From Sclerodactyla briareus (Eukaryota > Echinodermata > Holothuroidea > Dendrochirotida > Sclerodactylidae): DNA of 64,000 bases. A model generated the notes under the pieces. The model did no database searches. It saw nothing but the letters and a program-made list of their open reading frames with translations, and was not told where the DNA came from. Each line of letters begins with the position of its first letter. Position 1 is the stretch's first letter. Made by a program: the position numbers and the translations under genes. Shown piece by piece: positions 22,993-34,260 of the stretch. The stretch lies in contig JAODTK010000543.1 of the NCBI GenBank assembly GCA_026419785.1, positions 186,001-250,000 of the forward strand. Direction: 5' to 3'.

Positions 22993-23440
22993 AGTGTGTG
23001 CTCTCGCGCGTCGTGTGTTGTGTGGTGTGTGGTTGACCTTGACGGATTCGTTTCAGCCTGATATCTAACGAGCGCAAGCATGTGCCAAATAACAAGTACC
23101 AATATTAGGTAGGTGGGATGCCTCATAGTTGGAGCCGACCCTATTCAAAATTTCAAACAACTCCTCCATAAAATAGCAAGGAAGGGAAGCACCTATAAAA
23201 TTCAAATCGGTATTGTAGGTGCAAGAGTACAGAGAGCAGATCCAGTATTGATTTTTGAGTGAAGGTCATTCACATGTACATAGATTGGTCCGTGCACCGT
23301 AGATGACCCCATTGTTTTGGGTCAGGTCAGAGGACTAGGGGTCCACAGGGATCAAACTCATGCTTGTCATGTAGGTAGTATCCTATTACTTTGGGGTCTA
23401 AATTAAAGTCACTTTAGGTCAGCAGGGGTCAAAATTGGAA
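22993..23440 (-). repeat. TG tract and one satellite-like unit, inverted
   Basis: An interrupted TG tract (22,993-23,033) is followed, after about 240 bases of less clear sequence, by CCATTGTTTTGGGTCAGGTCAGAGG and further AGGTCA-type half-sites up to about 23,425. That is the reverse complement of the satellite half-site block. The order of parts is the mirror image of the satellite, CA tract and hairpin at 14.5-14.7 kb. Confidence 0.6.
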
Positions 23441-24078
23441 AAAGCCTATCAATACATTTGGATAATACATTTTCTGATCAGATCTGGCATAATGGTTCAA
23501 CTCTCAACATATCCAAAATACCCCTTTCGGACACGCCGGTACTATGTTCAAACCTATGTGGTGGAAGGCAGAAGAGCCTTCAGAACCACATTGTGTACAA
23601 TGGGGTCTATATGTACTTTCTTTCAACATTATTCGAGAAGTGCGCCCTCATATTGACCTTCAGCTCTTCACACAACCAAAATAGCTTATCGACAAAATGG
23701 AAGACATTCCCGAACAAGTGATTTTTCCTGTCCAATTTTATCAATGAAATCACATAATCGTCTGGCCAACTCTACTCAGAGATTTTTGCACTAAACCCAT
23801 GAGAACACTTGTGCACGAATTCGTTTGAATGATTCAGAGCCTATCGGGTGATATTTTTTACAAACTCACATTATCTTCCTCGGGTTACGAAAACCTCCCA
23901 TAGGGCTTTGAGTGTTAACAGCTCATGAATATACCTATACTGACAAACTATGTCAATTTCCCTCATAGTACGAGTGGGGCTACTGCGAATTCATTCCATT
24001 TGAATCCTCGGTTACAATGTGAAAAAACCTTCCTGTCGGATGTAACTGGGCACATTTTCCCCATACATTTAGAGAGAA

Positions 24079-24192
<114 letters not shown>

Positions 24193-26339
24193 ATGCACCA
24201 GTTCCATTACAGTGCTATGGAACACTTTGTACTGGTGAAGTGAATTTTATATATTTTTCTTTGTAATACACGCAGTTTAAGGCTTGCTCTCTTAAAAACA
24301 TTCTCTTGTCCACTATAGAAAGAAATTAGTTGTCCGGAGCTGAATTCAAAGGTGTCTAACCTACTATATTCCTGAGATAATCTGGGTGCCTCAAGTGAAT
24401 TACGGGTAATTTAAAATACTTTAGAAAACTTGTTGAAGACTAAACATCTATACCTGAGACAAGGGAAATGAGAATGTTGTCCATCACCTATACTCCATCA
24501 CAAGTAATGCCACTTGGAATGTAGATTGGCCATACAGAGAACATTGTCCCTGGGTCTGGTCCGAAGTCATCTTAAATTGTTGTGATGTAAAATAAGGCGA
24601 GGAATTACTACCATTGTTTGCTTCTTGTTCCTTGGTGGCTCTACTTGTAGTTGCGAAAGTGAGATCTTAGTAATTCTCATTCACAATTCCCCTGTAGTGC
24701 TGTGAAATTTTTGTTCCCGAGGTCTTGTATCGGGATACTGCAAATAAGTCACTCATCAGTCACAGTAATATCAATAAGCTCGACATGATCTCCTTTCACT
24801 GCTGGTGGTCCTTCGTTGGGAACCTGAGGCAGTTCCGGAGCAGGTTGGGGGTTAGTTACACCCCTGCCTCGATATCATTTCAGCACTGGTCGAGAAGAGA
24901 ATGCGACCACAATTAATACTTCCAGGGTTCCTTGATGAGCCTTCGTTGGGTTTCCCGTATAATGACGCAAACCAAAGCCCGAAATTGGCTAATTAGGCTA
25001 ATTTGCACGATTCACTCGGAATTGGATAACTTTATGAGCGATGGTATTATCAGATCATACGCAGTAAATAACGACTAGCAGCATTTCAAATCGTCATGCT
25101 CAGGTCATCAGCAGTCCATGGCCGGTATTTCTGAGGGACAAGGCTAATGGAGAACAAACGGCGACATTGATGAGAATTATGCAAAGGGTACCAGTTAGCC
25201 AGTACTGCATATGAATCGATACCAGCCCAAACTGTCACCACGGGCCTTTTTCTTAGGTAATAACAAAAATTAAATGACTAGGAAGTGCCGCACTATTAAG
25301 TACAACCTGGAACACAATTCTACACAGACATACGAAGTTTAAAATCTACCTCTCAACCAACGGTGAAGACATTTCCTCCTCCGGTACCCCAGCTATTCCA
25401 GAATGGCTAGTCCCAGAGATGAATGCACAGTTCCAAGCTTCGACTCAACGAAGAAACTACTGAATTAATAGTGTCCGGGTCAAAACAACAAGCAACTTCG
25501 AAATCTGCAAGTCGATCACTCTCCATTAGTTTTTGGCATAGAACATGTTTTTTTGCCAGCAATGCAGTCAGGGATCTGGGCATTCATATTCGAAGTATCC
25601 TTGGGCCAGATGAGACCCGAAAGCCAAGAGGCTTATGAGCCCTCATTATACTTTATTCAACGTGAACGCCTAGTTATTCGAAGGCAGCCAATTTGCAGAA
25701 TAATCAACCTAACATACTCCAACACGTCCGGATTGTGCTACCATTGAGTTTCAAGTAACACGTCCCCCTCTTCGTTCCATGGCGTCGTGATCATTGGGCA
25801 GGGGGGGGGGGGGGCGGAAAGTAACTGTATCGTCACTTGTTCTTTGATAATCGTTGCGGGATTGCCCTCACACACCTCAATTAAACATATTCGAAATTGT
25901 AATGTTTGCTCTGGCCGCGGAATGCGAGTTAAACTGCATCAAAATTTGCTTAAATTAGACGTTTGTCCCCCTGACTATTTAAGTTGATTTCGTTCTATCC
26001 ATGGGAATATGTTCAAATCCATCCCAACAGCCACTCGGGGGTTTCCCAATTGCGGTTTGCGCAGGCCAAAATCGGCCGCCATATATGCAATCGGCACCCT
26101 ATGAAATACCAATCAGGTTGTAAGGAAGATGTTAGGTTTTTCCAGACAATAAAGGTAGAACTTATCAACGAACGTTCATACACGCTGGAAAACGTCGAGT
26201 ACATTATTAAAATGTCAAGGGGTGTATCAAAATCGTTTAGTCAATTCACATTGTGACCCAGTATCATACGTAACCGGCTGTAGGAATATTTTCTGTTTAA
26301 TGCTCACTGAACTTACCTTTGCGACCCACAAATAATGCC

Positions 26340-27140
26340 CTTCTTTGAAAATTTGTGCTACGCTGCTTGAAAATGATGCAACTTGCCCACTTTCACTTAA
26401 TTACAATCGCATGAATGTTAAGTGACATTTCTTTTATGTTTGAAGTTAGTTTGGATTTATGCAAATAAAAAATGGCCATTTGGCCTCATCATTCAGATCT
26501 GAAGGAACACCCATTTGGAAATCTGGCATAGCACGGCTATGATTAAGTTCACTTTTCATTTGGAATTTTATGTAATTTTCAGATAAAAATGGCACTCACC
26601 ATTTGGCCTCTGTAACGACCTTACTTTAATAATATTGCTAGCTGCGCGGAACCAACTATGGCCGTTTCGTAATTGGTAGAGCCAAAATTCGTCATGAACA
26701 TAGTCAATTTGTTCCGATTTGTAAAAGTTACTATTTTATTTATTGAAATGCCATCTGGAAATCACCCATTGGCATTCATTATTATTATTTTCGAAAATTT
26801 TGCTACGCTGCGCGGCAACCAATGGTGCCGTTCGCTTTGATAGCCATAAAATCGCAAGAACAGAAGTGGCTGAGGTGAAATACATCCTACTGCTTCAATT
26901 TTACTTTTGAATCATCACATGGGGAAGCCATTTGGCGATTTCCATTTGCATTTGAAACGACCTAATTTCAAAGAATTCGCAACGCTGCGCAGCAAACTAG
27001 TTCCGCTTTGATTGGATAGTATAAAGCCGTTGACATACACGGTGGCTAATATGAAATTTTAATTTGCAAAGTTTATTATCAATGTAAAACCACATGAAAA
27101 AAAATGGCCATCTGAGCTCCCATGCATCTGAAAAGACCAT
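26340..27140 (+). repeat. Tandem subrepeats with GCTACGCTGCGCGG, in copy A
   Basis: The phrase TTTGCTACGCTGCGCGG-AACCAA followed by GCCGTTCGCTTTGATAG recurs near 26,350, 26,626, 26,797 and 26,975, each preceded by AAATGGCCATTTGG-like text, giving diverged units of about 170-280 bases. The same series appears in copy B at about 36,860-37,640, so it predates the segmental duplication. No coding sense is apparent. Confidence 0.6.
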
Positions 27141-27451
27141 GATAAATTTGCGCTGAGCTCAGAATATAGAAAGGATTGCTCTATAGTGACCTCCAATGAC
27201 CTTTACCTGACAACCCAGAACAATAGGTTCATCCTCCCCCTATGTTCATCCACATACCTAATATAACTTATAGATACTTGCTTACAGTAGATTCTTGCTG
27301 ACAAAGGGTTTTTTTAAACCTGTCCTGTAGTGACCTTGCATGCCTTGAACGGCACGGAACCATATGGATGATAATCCTCCAAATGAGCACCCACGCCAAT
27401 TTGAACTTGGTACCTGTTTGCGTTTTCAGATACCGTGCTGACAAAAAGGGG

Positions 27452-27484
27452 TGTCACACACAGCCACACACAGCCACCTACACC

Positions 27485-27519
<35 letters not shown>

Positions 27520-27814
27520 GACACACAAATCACCCACACATTACAATACACACACAGCCACACACACATAGCACACACGCACACCGCACAATGCCGCACA
27601 CACAGCCCACTCGCGCTCACATTCACCGCACGCACACGCGTGCGCACACACGCCACGCGCACACCACAACGCACGCACTACGCACACACACACACACCAC
27701 ACACACCACACACAACAACACACACACAAACAGACACACACACCCGACACACGCAAACAACACACACACACAACACAAACTCACCACTGGGACACCCACA
27801 AACACACACCGCCC
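27452..27814. repeat. CA array of copy A
   Basis: About 360 bases of CA with CGCACA and GCGTGC interruptions. It follows a TGACCT remnant (27,186-27,240) and the phrase GTGCTGACAAAAAGGGGTGT, and is followed by the hairpin at 27,831. The long overlapping frames in this stretch (His/Thr-rich on plus, Val/Cys-rich on minus) are products of the dinucleotide repeat. Confidence 0.95.
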
Positions 27815-27830
27815 GGTGCTGACCGGAATA

Positions 27831-27855
27831 GATTCCTTTTACTTTCGGCAAGGAT
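27831..27855 (+). other. Hairpin next to a CA tract, copy 4
   Basis: Arms GATTCCTT and AAGGAT with a loop that includes TTCGGC, followed by AAAAA. It lies about 17 bases after the CA array, in the same orientation as the copies at 14,653 and 38,474. Confidence 0.65.
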
Positions 27856-30800
27856 AAAAATGGTAAAAACACCACTGCACTAACAATATTGCCCAAATTA
27901 AGGGATTTCCCCCAGTGGGTAGTGCAGGGTGCACTGGCCGGATCCTTTTTCGGCACAAGTGATGGCTGTTTCATAACTGTTCGAGGAAGGTACAGCATGC
28001 TATGAGTATCCGGTCATACGATGATATCCGTGCGTGCGTTTCCCATATTGCTGTTCCTCACATATAAGCAAGGGAATTCGCCCATGGTTATTTGAAAATA
28101 CCGTCAAACCCCAAATCAATAACGACTTGCGCATTGTAAGCTGTCATATCAGTGATTCGATTTTTATTCCTTCTCTGAGACATTGTTTGGGATGCAGTGC
28201 ACCTCGCGGCACAACCCCCGACTGTTATATGATACCTTATATAGCCCTCTCGCTGGCGCTCAGCAGAAGAAACTGGAGTAGGAAAACACGTGGGTAGGCA
28301 CAAACGAGGGGTAGGCAATTACCCCAGCCTACATTCGGGTAGCACGCGATATTTGACTGATTGAAGTGGCATGGCTGTCGATTATTACCGTGAAGCAGAC
28401 ATCGAAACCTGCTTATCCCTCGTATCAGGTTATATGGATGGTGGTGTAGATTCGTCAATAATTATAAGCATGCTGAATTTAGTCCTTGCCTCATCTTATC
28501 TGAAACCTGGCAGATTTGCTCTCATGGTCCCAGGATTCAGAGGCTCACAAGCCTTCCCCCCACGACAAGGTATCAGCACGGGAAGTACCTATTTTTGCAC
28601 ACACTTTTCCTAATTTGATCAATTCATCAGTTGACTAATTTCGAGATTTTCCATTTATATTTTTATTACTTTGCCTTCGTTTTGCGATGTTTTAAACATT
28701 AATCGTATTTCGAAATGTCGAGTCATTCCAAATCTCGATTTCTTTTCAAAGTTCTGGAACAACTTCTAGCATCGCTTGTGATACTTCTCTATTTAATTTC
28801 GACATTGTTTTAAAATTGTCGTTAGTGACTTTTCCCCCCGATTTTTCAACTACCAACCCCAATTTTTAATTTTAACTCATATTGGAGATTCCATCCAGTC
28901 TTCAAGTAGAGTGTACCTTTGTTAGTTGTTCCCATCCTGTCAATTCGCGATTCAGTGTCTTACCGATATCGCCCTTGTTTGTAGTTTGATATTTTACTTG
29001 TAAAAAAAAAAAAAAAAAAATAATCATCTCAATATTTCAATTTCATCCGTCGCTGTGGCGATGTTAACGTTTCGAGTCCTCCGAAAATGCGTCATGTTTC
29101 CTCGATTCATTCGGATATCGTATTCTCTCTTTTTCCTCTGCAACATACCACCATTTGGACCTGCGAAGTCGTTCATTTTATTTCGACATTTGCATTTTCA
29201 GGTACGAAATGTGTTCGATAGCTATTTCCCTCATTTCTTTACATTTACCATGAGGGCTTTCTGTGAGACTATGAAGAGGAGTGCAATCATCGTTGGCACA
29301 TAACGGCCAGAATTATAAAGTGTTCCATCCGCCTTGATGGCCGAAAAATCACACCTCCTGAGTGCTCAAGCACGCATGTACGGAGCCTTGGAATATCCAT
29401 CACCTGCTGCACTTTTCTTAATGAGAAATGAACAGTTTTGAATAAATGTTATACATGTGCTACATGACGATACATTTATAGTGAATCCTCCTTTATGAAT
29501 CCTGCCAGTGCCCCCCAAACACCGTTTATCACTGTGTTACATGTGTTTCCATTATTCCCTATACATCACTTATTTTTGGTTGCAATAACTATCCTCAAAT
29601 GCAGACGGCCTCCATATAACCTATCTCGGGTGTCCCATAACCACCCACCCCCACCTTTCTACAACTACACCTGTACAGACTTTCCATCCTACAAATAGGA
29701 GGCTGCTCATTACCTGTAGACCAACATTAGCCGAATGAAACAAATTCAAACTACCCCTGCGTTTAGTCCAATTATTTTGAGTATATTTGATTACCGTTTA
29801 TGTACAGTGGCATGCAGGGCTTACAGCACGTGACCATTTTGGCCTGATGTCAGGTATACGTTTGTAATGAGCTCTGTAATAGGTATGTCAATGAATAATA
29901 TGGTAACCATAGGCTGAATGTAAAAAAAAAAAAACTGCTACTGTACGGGGGCGAGCAAACACCTTTTCAGGGAAAACCTCCTTCCGAAAATTTAGGCAAT
30001 TGGTGTCTCTCTTCAACTTTATCCTGTAAACTTGCCCGATTTTCCCGTGTATTCATTTCCTCACTTTCACTATTTTTAACTTTCCGTTCCTTTCCTTGCT
30101 TTTTCTATCTCATCTACGGCCCTTCATTTCCTGTTTTCCTTCTCCGTCCCGATGTTACCCCTCCCCAATATTTTTTGCCGGGGAACTTCCCCCTCTGCTG
30201 CACCCCCTATGTTGCGCCCCTGCCGTTTCGTTTTCCACAATTCACGAACCCAACCAGTCAAATCCTTTTTACTTCGGTTGCTCTCGAGAGTTTTGAGGTC
30301 ATTTGAGTCATCTTCAAGTTTAGTATACTTTTACTTCCGTTATTCAGCCTCCTCGGGTCACTTCGAAATATTCTACCGTTCCGTCCGAACCGATATTTCT
30401 ACTTGTCATCACATCTGTTATTCTTTGAATTTCCGTGGAGTCTCGCTTTCCTTAGTTTCAATAATGTCCAATTAAGTGCGGAATTACAGTACTGTCGACA
30501 CTTTCCTATGTTTCATTTTTTATATTTCAATACGTTCGATGCCATCGGTAATTTTTTAGTGTTTGCGCTTTGAATGGGTTCTGAACATTTAAGATATATC
30601 GTCGTTGTAGGGCCTTGTTTCGATATCCCGCTTTTTTCTATCGTTTTATATACTTTGCTCGTTTGAGCTTTGTTTTTGGTTATGTAAACTCAACAACATT
30701 TCCTATTTCTGTTTTTTCGTGGATTCAATTTTACTTTTCACTTGCCTTCGTGACTTTGACATTCTGTCGGGGGGGGGGGGGGGAGACAAGCGACTTCCTA

Positions 30801-31138
30801 TTTCGACTTTTGGATTTCGTTTTTAGATTTTCTCTCGAATCGTTTTCGTGTCGAACTTTCGATGCTTCGGTGCATTGATATCACATATATATTAAAAAAA
30901 AATTGTCCGGACCTTGATTGAGAGACATTAGCATATTAAACGTAGTCCCGAAATCGTTTCGGTTAATCATGAGAGCTGTTGAATTTACTAGATATACATT
31001 TTTAACTTGATGAAACCATATTTGGAAACAGCTACCAGCCATTATTACACATCGTCCACAATCCGAATAAAGGGAACCAACTTCGCTCTAGTTTTAATCG
31101 ACGGTTAGGATCTTGTCCGAACATTTCTGTTTGATAGG

Positions 31139-31600
31139 TCAGCATTGAGAAAGCTTTGTTGCTATTCTCTCGGAAGGCGCAGTGTTTTTAGCATTCGTAT
31201 TCTCAATAGAAGCCATCGCTGCAGCCCACTGGCAAGATCGCTTCAGTTCTGCTTGGGTTCCTCTCCTCCCATAACCTGATAACTTTCTCTTGAGTGTTCC
31301 CACAATTTCCGATTCTTTCGACGTTTTCTTCCACAAGCCTGAACGCCTTCTTTCTTCTGCAATCTTTTTAAACTACCTTGTAGCCCAGATTCTTCCCTGA
31401 GACAATACCCCTGATTGACGTCATCTTCGTTGAGACGTCACGCCCGGGACTGCTCGCGGATCATCGAGAGAACTATCTTGGTCACAAGATCGTTCATCTC
31501 TTGATCAGGAGTTACCTTTAACATTCTCTCCGATCCTCTGTACCAGAAGATCCACACTCATTCCAGGAACAGCCATAGAGTGCCCTTTAGTATTCCTACA
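31139..31600 (-). other. Possible decayed coding segment in copy A
   Basis: Reading the minus strand with a few frame shifts gives two stretches that also appear in copy B (41,700-42,180). One contains SVDLLVQRIGE and TPDQEMNDLVTKIV-SMI-EQS; the other contains AELKRS, then QWAAAMASIENTNAKNTAPSER and a stop. The 65-codon frame at 31,139-31,336 is open. I do not recognise the family. Because the same residues can be recovered from both copies, a dead gene is more likely than chance, but two copies of one repeat are not independent evidence of coding. Confidence 0.3.
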
Positions 31601-32074
31601 TGAGTCAGATCTGTGACGTCACCAGCCCGGTATGGGAGATGATGGCAGTGCCCTGCCCCTCCGCGGTGTTGTGGGGGACTGTGGCTTTGTTATTGTGTGA
31701 GGTTTCTAGGTGACGAAATGAATAGCTGTGCAGATTCTGAGGGGAGAAAAGGACGGAATCGATCAGATGCGTCCAAGGCTGCTGTAAAAACTTTGTTAAC
31801 AAGGTCAATGCTCATAGTACTATGGAACTATGATACATCAGATTTATCCCTGCGCGCTTCTGTTGGAAAAGACATGTGGTTTATGCCATCGTCGTTTCAA
31901 GCGGGGACATAGCCATCTTTTTACGTTGCGGATGGGTAGGGTGGTAAGGACATTTCCCCTGATTTTGACAATCTCGATTTCCCCAAACCATATATGTTGG
32001 GTTTGCAGAGTAGTGGATTATTTTTAATTTAAGGCCTGGCGCCGAGCGAGACGACTTTAACCCTTGAACCACAA

Positions 32075-32150
32075 CCTCGCCCTGGTCGATGTCTCAATTG
32101 GCAGACGTGCAGCACTCAGACTTGCATGGTTCGACTCGTACCGATAACTA
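32075..32150 (+). other. tRNA-like head, copy A
   Basis: TGTCTCAATTGGCAGACGTG matches the box A region of tRNAs and tRNA-derived SINEs. GGTTCGACTCGTACC, about 45 bases on, matches box B. Between them lies CACTCAGACTTGCATG, similar to an anticodon arm. The acceptor stem cannot be paired, so this is a SINE head or tRNA pseudogene rather than a working tRNA. The corresponding sequence in copy B is at 42,690-42,760. Confidence 0.5.
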
Positions 32151-33802
32151 TACTCCATATTCAATTTGTACTTTTAAGTCCTGAATTTCTATTCCAATAT
32201 GTATTTATATAAATAGTACACTGCCTTCATTTTGTTGAAGCTCAGTTCCATTTTCTAGTCGTATAGACGCCACCGCAAAAATATGAATGACCGAAAACGC
32301 TGAATAACTTGACCTTATCATACAGCGTTCTCCTTTCACCCTTGAATGACACTTGGCGGATCCGTCTTACATATTATGGGGGTAATTTCAGATCTAATCT
32401 CAACGCTTCAATTTCTAACCTTACAATTTTTCTAACTTTAATCGTAGGAGGGTGGGGGGGTTGTGGTTTGCCCTACGTCGCGATTTCTATGCAGAGACCA
32501 CCACTAAGATGAAGGGTATTGAGGCATTATTCGTTGTAATATACCCGATGGCTCCACGATGTATGGAGTCTTCCCTTCATTAGCCTTCCACGTTGCCAAG
32601 AAACAGCGGGCTTGACACACCCACCAATAACACCCACCTACGGGGTCCTTAGGGCCATCAAACAAATACATGGATCTTATAAAGTGATTACTCACATCAT
32701 TAAAAATGCGATGGAGGCATAGTTGAAGTTAAAAAACAAGCTCGGTGAGAGTTAGTCACTAACAATTTCGGTTGTCATGTAGCATACACTGAACCAAATC
32801 CCTGGTTTACAATTGATTTCCGCATGAATAAGTCTGCATAGGTAAGCCTGCACACGGAGGAACCTATTCGTTTTTTGGTGCTTACTGGATGATACTCTGT
32901 GTACAAAGTTATTTTGAGATAACTTTATTAGCGGGAAAAAAAATAAAAAAAACGATCGGGATTGGGGGCTTTGGCTTACATACTCCTAGGTCGGGTTTCC
33001 CCCTTTGTCACGCCACACAATGGTGTATATTAATTCGATTCGACCGACGTTGAATTTGCAGATAGTCCCATGTCCGACCATGGGGGCATATCCTTCAGAA
33101 GACTATTGTGTGTGACAAAAAAGATAAAGAGAATATAATGTTTCGGAGAAGTAGCGGATGCAACTGTAATGGCAGTGATCTGGTTAACCGTGTTGTGGCG
33201 AAAATATAATCTTTGATTTGGATCAGAAAACTTGTCTCACGACTTAGGCCTACCTATTTATATTCCTTCGGAAACTTTCGTGCATTTAGGTTGAAATGCG
33301 CTATATAACCAGGCCCTACGTATATACTACATTGTTATCTGAACGTCACCTAAACTTATCTGAGATACGTCCTCTATGTCATTATGACTAAACAGAAGGA
33401 AAACGATTTCTTCACCAGTTTATCAAACTCCAGCTCTCAATTCATCAGTTGATGCTCTCCAACGATCAAATGCTTGATCAGTCAGGTGATAAAATCGCAA
33501 AAGTACAGCAAGAGGAAAACCGAGGGTCTTTATCTTTTGCTGCGGTCAACTTTTGTTGTGACTGTATACCAACGTTGCTAGTGCAGTAAGTCCATCTTGT
33601 TCGTCTAAATATCCCTCGTTCGTGACGCAACAATGAATCCTATCTTCTATTGGTTGACTATGTTGGGCGCAAAAGACGCGTGATGCTAGATCGAGAGTTG
33701 TTGCTTGCATATAGGATCTTCTACGTTTATGTGCGTGCATCGTCGAAGACGATATCGTGCCGTCATATCATCTAATCCCATAGAGGTCTTAAAACTGCTA
33801 GA

Positions 33803-34260
33803 GCGCGCACTTGCTTTAGCGCGCATGATGGCATAAGCCTAAGCTATGTACAATTTCCATTGCCGCTATTCTGATCCCTGGCAAAATGCTGGAGCTTTTT
33901 TAACAAAATTGACATTTGCCCGAGCTGGTTGCGTCTGCGTGAGAAGGCATTGTTAACGCGCTATATCATTACACAATCCCTATCCGCCCGCGCAGAACAC
34001 TACTTTTAGGACGCGCACGCACTCAATCTTCCCATGTACCATCGCCACAGCTAAGATAGGATCCCGTCAAAGACAACCAGAGCAAGCTCCTGCGCGTGTT
34101 CCTGAGGAGCGGATTCTGTACAAAAACACGCGCGCGTACAACCCACACACAACATATACTAACGATTTCGTAGTTACCTGCTCATCCCCATACGCGCGCG
34201 TTATGAAACCATTATTAATGGCGTTGGGATGTGATGGAAGTCCGCACATCTAGTATAATA
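33803..34260 (+). repeat. CGCG-rich repeat R, end of copy A
   Basis: A segment of about 460 bases beginning GAGCGCGCACTTGC, with CATGATGGC, CTAAGCTATGTACAA, GAGCTGGTTGCGTCTGC, CAGAACACTACTTTT, several ACGCGCGCGT palindromes and a closing CCGCACATCTAG. Its first 85 bases recur right after it, at 34,273, as the start of copy B, and again at 47,095 as the start of copy C. Fuller copies are at 44,398-44,870 and, inverted, at 45,620-46,070. Confidence 0.75.

Noticed and set aside
27426-27998. Frames of 60-140 codons on both strands across the CA array of copy A
   Set aside because: Same dinucleotide effect; no motif outside the repeat.
32075-32150. Considered as a functional tRNA gene
   Set aside because: Box A and box B are present, but the acceptor stem does not pair. 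The copy B counterpart has lost box B.
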